From: Flavobacterium sp. MC2016-06
GTDB lineage: Bacteria; Bacteroidota; Bacteroidia; Flavobacteriales; Flavobacteriaceae
Direction: 5' to 3'
Length of the DNA stretch: 64,000 nt
NCBI RefSeq assembly: GCF_009711165.2
Contig: NZ_WMID02000004.1
Location: 186,001-250,000 of the forward strand
Shown: one piece after another, positions 27,201-36,166 of the stretch
Layout: each line of letters opens with the position of its first letter
Position numbering within the stretch: position 1 is the stretch's first letter
The notes under the pieces: generated by a model
Databases searched by the model: none
What the model was told of the DNA's origin: nothing
Seen by the model: only the letters and a program-made list of their open reading frames with translations
Program-made: the position numbers and the translations under genes

Positions 27201-28303
27201 GAATAGCACAAATTATAGATTCTTTAGAACCAGGTGGAGCAGAACGAATGGCAGTTAATTATGCAAATGCCTTATCCAAAACGATAGAATTTTCAGGTCT
27301 TATAGCTACTAGAAAAGAAGGGCTTCTTTTAAATCAGATTGATGAAAAAGTTTCTTATTTGTTATTAAAGAAAAAGAAAAGTATTGATTTTAAAGCAGTT
27401 TTTCGATTAAGAAAATATTTAAAAAATAATAAGATTGACATTATTCATGCTCATAGTTCGTCTTTTTTTATTGCTGTTTTAGTAAAATTTACACTGCCTA
27501 AAATTAAGATTATATGGCATGATCATTATGGTATTTCTCAGGATTTAGTTTCGCGAAAAAATATAAGTTTAAAATTAGGGTCAATTTTTTTTACAGGTAT
27601 CATTTCTGTAAATACAGCATTAAAAACTTGGGCAGAATCTTATTTGTTCTGTGCTAATATAATTTATTTTCCAAATTTTATAGATAAACCTTTAAATTCA
27701 GATAAAAAATTATTGTTATATGGATTGGAAGGGAAAAGAATTATTTGCGTAGCAAATCTAAGGCAGCAAAAAAATCATGAATTATTGCTAAATGCAGCAG
27801 TCTTAATAAGAGATAAATTTCCAGATTGGACTTTTCATTTATTTGGTAAAGATTTTAGGGATTCCTATTCTGAAAAGTTAAATAGTATGGTTATGGATTT
27901 AAAACTGCGAGAAACAGTTTTTTTTTATGGAGCAGTAAACAATGTTGGGGCCGCATTGAAACAATGTAATATTGCTGTTTTAGCATCGTTTTCAGAGGGA
28001 CTTCCATTGGCAGTTTTAGAATATGGTTTATATAAATTACCTGTTATAGCAACAAACGTTGGAGAAATTTCAAAAGTCATTACTTCTGAAAAAGAAGGCG
28101 TAATTATTGAGTCAAATAATATTAAGCAATTAGTTGAATCGATTCAAAACTTGATTGAAAATGAAAGAGAGAGGCAAGAAATAGGAATAGAGTTAAGTAA
28201 AAGAATTATGCTAAATTATAGTCAAGAAGCAATAATTGAAGAATATCTTTCATGGATAAATTCTTTGACTAATTTTGTTTTTTTAAAAGCGATTAAAAAT
28301 TAA
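27197..28303 (+). CDS. Glycosyltransferase family 4 (GT-B)
   Basis: A 368-aa GT4 enzyme with the N-terminal acceptor-loop motif LEPGGAERMAVNYA (~10-23), IIHAHSSS, the hinge RIICVANLRQQKNHELLL and the donor block SFSEGLPLAVLEYGLYKLPVIAT. The EPGGAE motif is typical of retaining GT4 enzymes of capsule and O-antigen loci. Overlaps of 4 bp upstream (ATGA) and 1 bp downstream (TAATG) tie it to its neighbours. It is the last transferase before the polymerase-like gene. Confidence 0.92.
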   Translation: MRIAQIIDSLEPGGAERMAVNYANALSKTIEFSGLIATRKEGLLLNQIDEKVSYLLLKKKKSIDFKAVFRLRKYLKNNKIDIIHAHSSSFFIAVLVKFTLPKIKIIWHDHYGISQDLVSRKNISLKLGSIFFTGIISVNTALKTWAESYLFCANIIYFPNFIDKPLNSDKKLLLYGLEGKRIICVANLRQQKNHELLLNAAVLIRDKFPDWTFHLFGKDFRDSYSEKLNSMVMDLKLRETVFFYGAVNNVGAALKQCNIAVLASFSEGLPLAVLEYGLYKLPVIATNVGEISKVITSEKEGVIIESNNIKQLVESIQNLIENERERQEIGIELSKRIMLNYSQEAIIEEYLSWINSLTNFVFLKAIKN

Positions 28304-29652
28304 TGAAAAATATAAAACTATCCTACAGCTCTCTTCTTTTAGTTCATGCTGCAATCGCATTAGCCGTTTTTGGATTGCCTTTTTTATCTAAAATTTACAG
28401 TTTACTAATTCCAATAATAGGTTTTTATATTGTTTATATTACTAAAAACAAAAATAATGAAGTTTTATTAGTAGCAGGATATTTGGTTGGAGCTGAAGTT
28501 TTCATTCGAATGACTGGAGGTAATTTTAATAATGAGTATGTAAAATTTAGCGTTGTTTTTTTTATGATTTGTGGCATGGTATATAGTAATTTTTCTACTA
28601 ATGCATCAATTTATTTACTCTTTCTAATTTTTCTTATACCAGGTCTATTAATTACAACTGGTGTATCTGATGCTAATATAGATGTGAAGAAGGCATTGTT
28701 TTTTAATTTATCGGGACCTGTTTGTTTAGCGCTTTGTGCAGTTTACATGTTTCAACGGAGAATTACCTTAGAAAACATGCAAAATATTTTAATTGCAATG
28801 GGAATGCCCATTATTACAACTACTGTATATTTATTTTTATATACACCAAGTGTTAAAGATGTAGTTACAGGTACACAATCTAATTTTGAAACTTCTGGCG
28901 GTTTTGGACCCAATCAGGTTTCGACCATTTTAGGTTTAGGAATGTTTATATTTTTTACTCAATTTATATTGTTTTCTAAATCTAAAAAGGAAATGTTTTT
29001 AAATGGAGTTTTAGTTTTATTTACAAGTTTCAGAGCAATTGTTACTTTTTCAAGAGGGGGTGTTTTTACGGCAGTGGGAATGATCATTGGATTGTTTTTT
29101 TTGTTATATTTTCATTCAAATGAAAAAGGTAAAAGCAAATTTACTTTAGTTTTTATTTTAACAGGTATAATGGCATTTGGTATATGGACTTATACTTCTC
29201 TACAAACTAATGGTTTTATAGGTAAGCGTTATGCAAATGAAGATGCTAGAGGTAGAGTAAAGAAAGATCGTTTAGGCGGAAGGGAAGAAATCATGGATTT
29301 AGAAATAAAACTTTTTATGGATGATCCTATATTGGGAATTGGTGTAGGAATGAGTAAATTTAAAAGAGTTGAGGCACTAGGAGATGAGGTAGCATCACAT
29401 AATGAAATAACTAGAATGCTTTCGGAACATGGTTTATTTGGTATTTTTGGTTTACTTATACTTTTTATAACCCCTTTTATTCTTTATATTAATAATAGGC
29501 AGCATCTTTATTTCTTATCTTTTTTCGTATTTTGGTTATTAACAATAAATCATGCCGCAATGCGAACTGCAGCACCGGCTTTTGTATATGGTTTATCACT
29601 TCTGTCTGTTATAGTCAAAATTCCTGAAAAAGAACAAACTTCAATAAATTAA
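28303..29652 (+). CDS. O-antigen ligase / Wzy-type polymerase family membrane protein
   Basis: A 449-aa polytopic protein with about ten to twelve hydrophobic segments. Wzy_C/ligase-family landmarks are present: GGFGPNQVSTILGLG, FSRGGVFTA containing the conserved Arg-Gly-Gly, DPILGIGVGMSKF, and SHNEITRMLSEHGLFG with the conserved His. Members either polymerise undecaprenyl-linked repeats or attach them to lipid A core or protein; sequence alone does not decide. Being the only such gene in the cluster and sitting next to the initiating transferase, it is most simply the polymerase or the ligase. Start overlaps the upstream stop by 1 bp. Confidence 0.85.
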   Translation: MKNIKLSYSSLLLVHAAIALAVFGLPFLSKIYSLLIPIIGFYIVYITKNKNNEVLLVAGYLVGAEVFIRMTGGNFNNEYVKFSVVFFMICGMVYSNFSTNASIYLLFLIFLIPGLLITTGVSDANIDVKKALFFNLSGPVCLALCAVYMFQRRITLENMQNILIAMGMPIITTTVYLFLYTPSVKDVVTGTQSNFETSGGFGPNQVSTILGLGMFIFFTQFILFSKSKKEMFLNGVLVLFTSFRAIVTFSRGGVFTAVGMIIGLFFLLYFHSNEKGKSKFTLVFILTGIMAFGIWTYTSLQTNGFIGKRYANEDARGRVKKDRLGGREEIMDLEIKLFMDDPILGIGVGMSKFKRVEALGDEVASHNEITRMLSEHGLFGIFGLLILFITPFILYINNRQHLYFLSFFVFWLLTINHAAMRTAAPAFVYGLSLLSVIVKIPEKEQTSIN

Positions 29653-29669
29653 CTTCTGTTTTTTTATAA

Positions 29670-29677
29670 TACATTTG
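29670..29677 (+). promoter_or_regulatory. Candidate TAnnTTTG (-7) promoter box
   Basis: TACATTTG matches the Bacteroidota sigma-A -7 consensus and lies 35 bp before the initiating sugar transferase gene, in one of the few real gaps of the cluster. The -33 element is not clear. It also coincides with a GCCACGAA half-repeat, so the match may be partly chance. Confidence 0.35.
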
Positions 29678-29712
29678 CCACGAACTAATTATTCCCCCAA
29701 ATAATAAAATTT

Positions 29713-31107
29713 ATGTTCGTGAAAAATAAAATACATTTCGAGATATCAGAGCGGAAAGTATTGCTTAGTGCTTTTGATGCAGTGTTTGTTTTGTTGGCTT
29801 TGTACTTGTTAAGTATAATGTTCGATTATAATTATTTTCTTATTGAGAGAATGTTTTATTTTGGACCTATTTTACTTATTATCTATATTTATATTTTCGG
29901 TTCCATATTCGAAATGTACAATTTACAAGTTGCCAGCAATCAATTTCAAATTCTTCGTAGTGTAATATTCACCACAACGACGAGTGGGTTAGTATATTTG
30001 TTTACACCAATTCTTTCGCCAGAACTCCCTAAACAACGATTAGTAATTTTTATTTTTTATTTTACCATACTTGGTGCGCTTTTGATTTGGCGTTTCTTTT
30101 ATGTTTATTTTTTAGCATCTTATAGATTTTCACAAAATGTAGTTTTAATATGTGACCGAAATCAAGTTAGTGAATTGGTTTTAGGTCTAGAAAGTGTTGA
30201 TCCGCATTACAAGATTATTGGTTTTGTAAATTCAGATTCAAATACTGCCAAAAACTCAAATATTCATTACTTAAAAGAAATTAAAAAAGAAGATTTAGAA
30301 GATTTTGTAAAAAGTAGGAATGTATCTGAAATTGTAATTGCTTCTCAAAAAACAGACGGAATCACAGCTGATTTATACCAGCAATTACTTCATTTATTAG
30401 AATCTGGAAATATAATTAGAGAATATACACAAGTTTACGAAAGTAAAACACAACGTATACCAGTTCATTATATTTCACGAGATTTTTATCGTTTTTTCCC
30501 TTTTAGTCGAAGTAATAATAACAAGTTATATTTGTTGCTAATTCGATTTATTGAGGTTTTTTTCTCTCTCATAAGTTTATTTATATGCATTGTTTTTATT
30601 CCCTTCATCTTTCTTGGAAATCTTTTGGCTAATAAAGGAAGCCTGTTTTATACGCAAGAAAGAGTGGGTAAACACGGAGTTGTCTTTAATATCTATAAGT
30701 TTAGAACAATGATCGAAAACTCGGAAAAAGATGGTGCCGTTTTTGCAACTTCAAATGACAGACGAATTACTCCATTTGGGAAATTTATGCGCAAATCTAG
30801 AATTGATGAACTGCCACAGTTTATCAATATTTTAAAAGGAGATATGGCAGTGATTGGCCCTAGACCCGAACGACCTTATTTTGTTCAAGAAATCGCCAGT
30901 GTAATGCCGTTTTACGAAACACGACATGTTATTAAACCCGGACTTACAGGTTGGGCACAAGTCAATTATTCTTATGGAGAATCTATAGATGAAAGTTTAA
31001 TAAAACTGCAATATGATTTATATTACATTAAACATCGAAGTGTCTTTCTAGATTTAAGTATTACTTTTAAAACCATTACTACAGTTTTATTCTATCGAGG
31101 ACAATAA
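29713..31107 (+). CDS. Initiating undecaprenyl-phosphate sugar-1-phosphate transferase (WcaJ/WbaP type)
   Basis: A 464-aa polyprenyl glycosylphosphotransferase. There are four N-terminal membrane helices, a Rossmann-like CoA_binding_3 region (VVLICDRNQ..IIGFVNSDS), a fifth hydrophobic segment near residue 285, and the catalytic domain with YKFRTMIENSEKDGA, TPFGKFMRKSRIDELPQ, GDMAVIGPRPERP and KPGLTGWAQVNYSYG. It transfers a sugar phosphate from a UDP-sugar to undecaprenyl phosphate as the first step of the repeat. A 60-bp gap with a TACATTTG box precedes it, so it may also have its own promoter. The stop lies 1 bp from the stop of the opposing gene. Confidence 0.93.
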   Translation: MFVKNKIHFEISERKVLLSAFDAVFVLLALYLLSIMFDYNYFLIERMFYFGPILLIIYIYIFGSIFEMYNLQVASNQFQILRSVIFTTTTSGLVYLFTPILSPELPKQRLVIFIFYFTILGALLIWRFFYVYFLASYRFSQNVVLICDRNQVSELVLGLESVDPHYKIIGFVNSDSNTAKNSNIHYLKEIKKEDLEDFVKSRNVSEIVIASQKTDGITADLYQQLLHLLESGNIIREYTQVYESKTQRIPVHYISRDFYRFFPFSRSNNNKLYLLLIRFIEVFFSLISLFICIVFIPFIFLGNLLANKGSLFYTQERVGKHGVVFNIYKFRTMIENSEKDGAVFATSNDRRITPFGKFMRKSRIDELPQFINILKGDMAVIGPRPERPYFVQEIASVMPFYETRHVIKPGLTGWAQVNYSYGESIDESLIKLQYDLYYIKHRSVFLDLSITFKTITTVLFYRGQ

Positions 31108-31108
31108 T

Positions 31109-32245
31109 TTAGATAATAATAGGAATTCGTTTTTTGTTTTGTATTGCTACTCTAACTAAAATCACACCACTTGTAATAATCATTGGTAAGACGATAAAAA
31201 AGTGTGCTTTGTTGATTATAAAAAGGGAATATGCTGCTAAGAAGATTAAATGTAATACAGCAAGTCTATAAGTTGCTTTTTTGTTTTTAAGGATTGAAAA
31301 TATAATTAAAAGCAATAAAAAAGGACTAAACAAAAGGATATTGTAATTCATAGCCAATTCGTGGTGGAGAGAATAAAAACCAACAGAAACAAAAAAGATT
31401 CCCATTAAAGATAAAATCAAAAGATAAATTTTATCTAGAAATTTGTTATTTGATAAGCCAAATAGAAGCAGAATAATAATGTACGTGATCATATTATTCC
31501 ACCAAGAGAGTATGATTGGTTTCTTAAAATCTAGCAGAGTTTTACTGCTGTTTACAAATTGATGATTCTCAAAAGAAGTTTTCTCTAAACTATTTTTCAA
31601 TTCAAAAGGTAAAAATATTTTAGTACCCAATTGATCTACCTTTGTTCCAAAAATTATACTTGTACCCAAGCTTTCGTAAAAATGCCCTTCAAAATAAGGA
31701 AAAAGTATCTCTCGATATGTTTTATCAGTATCGCCTATTTTTTTTATTACATTTCCATTTAAAGATTTATTGATTATAGCAACAACCATTGAAGTACAGT
31801 TTTTATCAATGAATTTATAAGTATAGTATCGATCCTCAGAAAGCAAAGTAGTATTTAAATTATCAAAAAGTTTTTGTTTCTGATCTTGAGAAATTAGAAG
31901 TTCTTGTTCATAAACACTTCTTTTTTCATCGTTGTATTCATTAAGAAAATCAGAAAAAGAATGAGTAATTACAAAATACTGCAAATCCCCTTTAGCAAAT
32001 TTTGCAACAAAATTTGGCGTTCTAAAGTCAAAAGCACCATAATTGTAAACAATATCAATGTTGTTTCCCGGATCTGCAACTCTAATTGCTGTATGCCCAA
32101 AATACGAATACGTTTCGTTACCCAATCCACAGGTAATAACACTAATTTTTGCGTCTTTAGATAAAGGTAAATTTTGACTAAAACCAATAAAACTTATTAA
32201 GAATAGTAAACTAAAAAGTGTTTTTTTTGAAATGACATTTTTCAT
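31109..32245 (-). CDS. DUF4105 domain-containing membrane protein
   Basis: A 378-aa protein with a Sec signal peptide (MKNVISKKTL...GFSQ), an exported N-terminal domain and a C-terminal block of about four or five hydrophobic helices (residues ~250-372). The N-terminal domain shows DUF4105 patterns: ISVITCGLGNETYSYFGHTAIRV, YNYGAFDF, YEQELLIS, and DKNCTSMV with a conserved Cys. The fold of this family has been compared to papain-like proteins; no activity is established to my knowledge. It is downstream of the PorV/PorQ gene, 37 bp apart on the same strand, and probably shares its promoter. Confidence 0.85.
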   Translation of the reverse strand: MKNVISKKTLFSLLFLISFIGFSQNLPLSKDAKISVITCGLGNETYSYFGHTAIRVADPGNNIDIVYNYGAFDFRTPNFVAKFAKGDLQYFVITHSFSDFLNEYNDEKRSVYEQELLISQDQKQKLFDNLNTTLLSEDRYYTYKFIDKNCTSMVVAIINKSLNGNVIKKIGDTDKTYREILFPYFEGHFYESLGTSIIFGTKVDQLGTKIFLPFELKNSLEKTSFENHQFVNSSKTLLDFKKPIILSWWNNMITYIIILLLFGLSNNKFLDKIYLLILSLMGIFFVSVGFYSLHHELAMNYNILLFSPFLLLLIIFSILKNKKATYRLAVLHLIFLAAYSLFIINKAHFFIVLPMIITSGVILVRVAIQNKKRIPIII

Positions 32246-32282
32246 GATTTAAAATTTTATAAGATTTTAATGGTTAAATTTT

Positions 32283-33350
32283 TTATCTAAAGATACTCAA
32301 ATCTACCTTTAAAGAAAAAATATTTGAGTATAAAGCTGCACTTTGATTTCCTAAATCAGTCAAAGCATAGTCAACTTGAATGCCTTTGTACTTGAAACCC
32401 AGACCAATATTGGGTTGAAAATTTAATTTTTCGGTATTGTCTAATTGTGTTACATTTTGAAAATTTCCTGCTCCAGCTCTTAAAAAAACTAAATCAGTAT
32501 AGCCAAATTCAAATCCAATTGCAGGATCAATACTCACAATTTTAGAAGATATAATGTCATTAGTCTGCTCAAAGCGCATATTCAAGTTAGTAGCAATCAA
32601 AAGACTATAATCATTATGAAAATCAATTCTTTTAGAAACTCCCAATTGAGCTTTAGGTAAAGTAATTTCTGTGCTTTCTGGTAATTCATTATTTTCTCCA
32701 GGAATAGCATTGGCAATTTTTGCATATTCCTCTTCGTCAATATTCCAGACATTATAAGTTGTAGTAATGTCGCGAAGCATCAATCCAAACTTCCAATCAT
32801 TCTTTTCGAATTGAAGCCCAAAATCAAAACCAAAACCCCAAGAATTAGCAAATTTTCCTATAATGCGTCTAATTATTTTTGCATTTACACCATATTGAAA
32901 TCCTTCAACAGGTAGTTTTCTAGCATAAGAAAAAGTAAAGCCATAATCTGCAGTAGAAAATAAGCTAATACGATTGTAGTCAATGTTTCCTTGGCTGTCA
33001 ATTAATTGAGTAGTGTCCATAATATCATCAACACCAAAACGAATCATCGAAATTCCCCAGGCACTTTGATCATCAATCGGACTTGCATATCCTATAAAAT
33101 CATATTGAGCAATATTTGCAAAGTAATTGGCATGCATCAAAGAAATTTGATGATCTTCAAGATTAGTTAAGCCGGCAGGATTCCAATATACAGCATTAAC
33201 ATCGTTTGTAGACGCAGTCACGGCGCTCGACATTCCTAATGCAGCAGCATCAACACCAATATTCATAAACTCATTCGAATATTTTCGAACAGTTTGAGCA
33301 TATTGTACAGTATAACTCCAAAATAGTAAAAACACAAAGATTTTCTTCAA
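32283..33350 (-). CDS. PorV/PorQ family outer-membrane protein
   Basis: A 355-aa protein with signal peptide (KKIFVFLLFWSYTVQYAQ) and a FadL-like beta-barrel pattern. NIGVDAAALGMSSAVTAS, NAVYWNPAGL and the C-terminal VDLSIFR ending in an aromatic-basic pair are typical of the PorV/PorQ family, some of which act in type IX secretion. The start is a TTG (33350): the signal peptide begins there and no in-frame ATG lies just upstream. A TATTTTTG box at 33392-33399 on the minus strand could drive it with the DUF4105 gene. Whether it is a true T9SS part is not shown by sequence. Confidence 0.85.
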   Translation of the reverse strand: MKKIFVFLLFWSYTVQYAQTVRKYSNEFMNIGVDAAALGMSSAVTASTNDVNAVYWNPAGLTNLEDHQISLMHANYFANIAQYDFIGYASPIDDQSAWGISMIRFGVDDIMDTTQLIDSQGNIDYNRISLFSTADYGFTFSYARKLPVEGFQYGVNAKIIRRIIGKFANSWGFGFDFGLQFEKNDWKFGLMLRDITTTYNVWNIDEEEYAKIANAIPGENNELPESTEITLPKAQLGVSKRIDFHNDYSLLIATNLNMRFEQTNDIISSKIVSIDPAIGFEFGYTDLVFLRAGAGNFQNVTQLDNTEKLNFQPNIGLGFKYKGIQVDYALTDLGNQSAALYSNIFSLKVDLSIFR

Positions 33351-33391
33351 CGGATATAATTTTGCAGGTCTAGGCTTGTTTTAATTTTTAC

Positions 33392-33399
33392 CAAAAATA
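33392..33399 (-). promoter_or_regulatory. TAnnTTTG (-7) promoter box for the PorV/PorQ gene
   Basis: Read on the minus strand the bases are TATTTTTG, an exact match to the Bacteroidota -7 consensus, 42 bp before the TTG start codon. No convincing -33 element was picked out. Confidence 0.45.
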
Positions 33400-33504
33400 T
33401 AATAATTTACTGACCTAGTTGGTTTCTTTTTATAAATATTACGAAAGTAACAAATTGAAGTAAAAAACTCTTATAAAAACACATTTTACATGCACTTATT
33501 ATGC

Positions 33505-33512
33505 TAAATTTG
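33505..33512 (+). promoter_or_regulatory. TAnnTTTG (-7) promoter box for pssA
   Basis: TAAATTTG, an exact consensus -7 box, sits 29 bp before the pssA ATG in the divergent intergenic region shared with the PorV/PorQ gene. Confidence 0.5.
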
Positions 33513-33541
33513 TTGTTCACGATTGTTAAAATTTATAAAAG

Positions 33542-34252
33542 ATGAATATTAAAAAACACATTCCTAACCTAATTACATTAATCAATCTTTTTTGTGGCTG
33601 CATAGCAGTTGTTTATGTTTCAGAAGCCAATTATTTAATGGCTTTTTATATGGTTTGTTTAGGAATCTTTTTTGATTTTTTTGATGGTTTTTTCGCCCGA
33701 CTTTTTAAAGTTTCAAGCCCGTTGGGACTTCAGTTAGATTCTTTGGCAGATATGGTTACCAGCGGAGTTGTGCCGGGTTATGTAATGTACAGTATGTTTG
33801 CTAACAGCGGTCATGAATTTGGAATCAATCCATTAATTCCATTTTTAGGATTCATTGTTACTTTAGGATCTTGCTACAGATTGGCTAATTTTAATATAGA
33901 TACACGTCAGACCGATTCATTTATTGGTCTGCCAACGCCTGCCAATGCGCTTTTTATTTTAAGTCTGCCTTTAGTAATAAAGTTTTCAGATTCTTTAATG
34001 ATGCTTGAAATATTAACCAATCAATGGGTTTTATTAGTTATTACATTATGTAGTGCTTATATTCTAAATGCTGAAATTCCGTTATTCTCCTTAAAAATAA
34101 AGAAGTTCAACTTCAAAGACAATGCACTTCAAATGTCATTTTTGTTGATTTCTTTTGTTTTGCTTCTTTTGCTTCATTATATCGCAATACCTTTAATTAT
34201 TGCTTTTTATGTGTTGCTGTCGGTTGTAAATAATATGTTTTTCAAAAAGTAG
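33542..34252 (+). CDS. pssA: CDP-diacylglycerol-serine O-phosphatidyltransferase
   Basis: A 236-aa CDP-alcohol phosphatidyltransferase with five to seven membrane segments. The family motif D-G-x2-A-R-x8-G-x3-D-x3-D is present as DGFFARLFKVSSPLGLQLDS plus LADMV. HIPNLITLINLFCGCIAVV at the N-terminus is typical of bacterial PssA. It makes phosphatidylserine, the precursor of phosphatidylethanolamine, in the inner membrane. Divergent from the PorV/PorQ gene and 10 bp upstream of the GH25 gene, likely one transcript. Confidence 0.88.
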   Translation: MNIKKHIPNLITLINLFCGCIAVVYVSEANYLMAFYMVCLGIFFDFFDGFFARLFKVSSPLGLQLDSLADMVTSGVVPGYVMYSMFANSGHEFGINPLIPFLGFIVTLGSCYRLANFNIDTRQTDSFIGLPTPANALFILSLPLVIKFSDSLMMLEILTNQWVLLVITLCSAYILNAEIPLFSLKIKKFNFKDNALQMSFLLISFVLLLLLHYIAIPLIIAFYVLLSVVNNMFFKK

Positions 34253-34262
34253 TTTTTATTGA

Positions 34263-35114
34263 ATGGGAAGAAAAACGACTTATCGTAAAACCACTGTAAG
34301 AAAATCTAGCAGGTCTGTTTTTAGCAGGATTTTGCGTTTTATTTTCTTTTCAGTTTTTGCATTGATTATTGTTGCAGGTGTTTATCATTATCGTAGAGGA
34401 TTAGCGTATTATTTAGGTTTTAAATCAGAGAAAATGTCTGCAAAAGAAGCCGAAGATAAACGACTTTCAGATGTTCGAAATTTTCAGGTTCTTGCTAAAC
34501 ATGAAGGAAAATCAATTGGCTTAGACGTGTCCGAATATCAAGGAAAAATCAGTTGGTCTTATGTTGATACTTTAGAACAAAAATATCCATTAGATTTTGT
34601 GTTTATCAGAGCAACAGTTGGAAGAGACAGGAAAGATTATCAATTTCAGCGAAATTGGATTGGAGCTAAAGAAAATAAAATGATTCGCGGTGCTTATCAT
34701 TATTATCGTCCCAATGAAAATTCAATCGAACAAGCTGACTTTTTTATTAAAACCGTAAAATTAGAAAAAGGTGATTTACCTCCAGTTTTAGACATAGAAA
34801 AAATGCCTAAAAATCAATCGCTAGACAGTCTTAAAAAAGGATTGAAACGTTGGTTAGTAAAAGTCGAAAATCATTATAAAGTACGTCCGATAATTTATAC
34901 AGGCGAAAGATATTATGCTGATTTTTTGAAAGATGAATTTGGAGAATATCTTTTTTGGATAGCCAATTACAATTTCTATAGAGAAAAAATTGAAGAAGAC
35001 TGGCTGTTTTGGCAGTTTACAGAAAAAGCAACTGTGCCGGGAATTAAACATACAGTCGATGTAAATATTTATAACGGAGATTTACAGCAATTACAATTTA
35101 TAACAGTCGATTAG
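34263..35114 (+). CDS. Membrane-anchored GH25 family lysozyme (N-acetylmuramidase)
   Basis: A 283-aa protein with a basic cytoplasmic tail, one membrane helix (~24-41) and a C-terminal GH25 domain: GLDVSEYQG (Asp ~88), FIRATVG, GAYHYYRP, and the catalytic DIE pair (Asp ~177, Glu ~179), then FWQFTE and VDVNIYNGD. GH25 enzymes cleave the MurNAc-GlcNAc bond. Topology places the domain in the periplasm, so it probably has a role in cell-wall turnover rather than attack on other cells. It shares a transcript with pssA; a hairpin terminator follows at 35147. Confidence 0.88.
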   Translation: MGRKTTYRKTTVRKSSRSVFSRILRFIFFSVFALIIVAGVYHYRRGLAYYLGFKSEKMSAKEAEDKRLSDVRNFQVLAKHEGKSIGLDVSEYQGKISWSYVDTLEQKYPLDFVFIRATVGRDRKDYQFQRNWIGAKENKMIRGAYHYYRPNENSIEQADFFIKTVKLEKGDLPPVLDIEKMPKNQSLDSLKKGLKRWLVKVENHYKVRPIIYTGERYYADFLKDEFGEYLFWIANYNFYREKIEEDWLFWQFTEKATVPGIKHTVDVNIYNGDLQQLQFITVD

Positions 35115-35146
35115 TTTTTTTGTAAAACATAAAGTATAAGAAATAA

Positions 35147-35187
35147 AAAAGGCAAAAAGTAAATGAGAATTTAACTTTTTGCCTTTT
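35147..35187. terminator. Bidirectional hairpin terminator (GH25 gene / lptB)
   Basis: Inverted repeat AAAAGGCAAAAAGT / ACTTTTTGCCTTTT with A-run before and T-run after, placed between convergent genes, so it can end transcripts from both sides. Confidence 0.7.
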
Positions 35188-35205
35188 ATATAGATATAAC
35201 GTTTT

Positions 35206-35946
35206 TTAAAATTCTAATTTCTTTTTACGCAACTCAAAGTTTTGCCCAAGATAAACTCGGCGCACCATTTCATCTTCAACTAGTTCTTCTGGAATTCCAG
35301 CTTTCAGGATTCCACCTTCAAACATTAGATACGTTTTATCTGTAATTGCTAAAGTTTCCTGAACGTTGTGATCTGTAATAAGAATTCCTATGTTTTTATT
35401 TTTTAATTGCGCTACAATTCTCTGAATATCCTCAACTGCAACAGGGTCAACCCCAGCAAAAGGTTCATCCAATAAAATAAATTTTGGGTCTGTTGCCAAT
35501 GCGCGTGCAATTTCAGTACGACGGCGTTCTCCTCCAGAAAGTAAATCACCTCGGTTAGTACGAATATGTTCTAGGCTGAACTCCTCAATTAAACTTTCCA
35601 TTTTTGCAATCTGCTCTTCTTTAGAAAGTTTAGTCAATTGTAAAACGCTCAGAATATTATCCTCAATACTTAATTTTCTAAAAACAGAAGCTTCTTGTGC
35701 CAAATAACCAATTCCTTGCTGCGCACGTTTGTACATCGGATAATCGGTAATATTTAAATCATCAAGAAAAATATTTCCTTGATTTGGTTTTACCAATCCC
35801 ACAATCATGTAAAAAGAAGTTGTCTTTCCAGCTCCATTCGGTCCCAAAAGACCAACAATTTCTCCTTGATTAACCTCAACAGAAATTCCTTTTACAACAC
35901 TTCGGCCTTTGTAAGTTTTGATTAAATTATCGGCTCTTAGCTTCAT
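35206..35946 (-). CDS. lptB: LPS export ABC transporter ATP-binding protein
   Basis: A 246-aa ABC ATPase with Walker A GPNGAGKTTS (~35-44), Q-loop GYLAQEASVFRKL, signature LLSGGERRRTEIARAL, Walker B FILLDEPFAGVDP and H-loop ITDHNV. The YLAQEASVFRKLS block and LSGGERRR signature are diagnostic of LptB within the LivF-like group. It powers LptFG extraction of LPS from the inner membrane. No other lpt gene is nearby; kdsD, a Kdo-pathway gene, lies 2 kb upstream on the same strand. Confidence 0.93.
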   Translation of the reverse strand: MKLRADNLIKTYKGRSVVKGISVEVNQGEIVGLLGPNGAGKTTSFYMIVGLVKPNQGNIFLDDLNITDYPMYKRAQQGIGYLAQEASVFRKLSIEDNILSVLQLTKLSKEEQIAKMESLIEEFSLEHIRTNRGDLLSGGERRRTEIARALATDPKFILLDEPFAGVDPVAVEDIQRIVAQLKNKNIGILITDHNVQETLAITDKTYLMFEGGILKAGIPEELVEDEMVRRVYLGQNFELRKKKLEF

Positions 35947-35951
35947 CTTTT

Positions 35952-36156
35952 AATTTGATAATTAGGTAATTTGATAATGAGATAATTAAAAAACTAACTC
36001 AAACTCAATTTTATAATTTGATTTGAAAGGCAAAATAAATATAAAATAATCAATTCGATAAATCAATTAACAAATTATTGCCTTTTCAGAATTTAGAATT
36101 TGTATTTCAAGCTTAAATAATTAGAACATTTTTAGAAATTATCTAATTATCAAATT
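35952..36156. repeat. Widely spaced inverted repeat flanking the lptB upstream gap
   Basis: AATTTGATAATTAGGTAATTT at 35952-35972 is mirrored by AAATTATCTAATTATCAAATT at 36136-36156, with one extra G in the left arm and about 163 bp between arms. The left arm is followed by a further direct TTTGATAATGAGATAATT. The 220-bp gap (35947-36166) between lptB and the AhpD-like gene has no gene; it probably also holds the lptB promoter, though I see no exact TAnnTTTG box. Confidence 0.5.
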
Positions 36157-36166
36157 GGCACATTTT

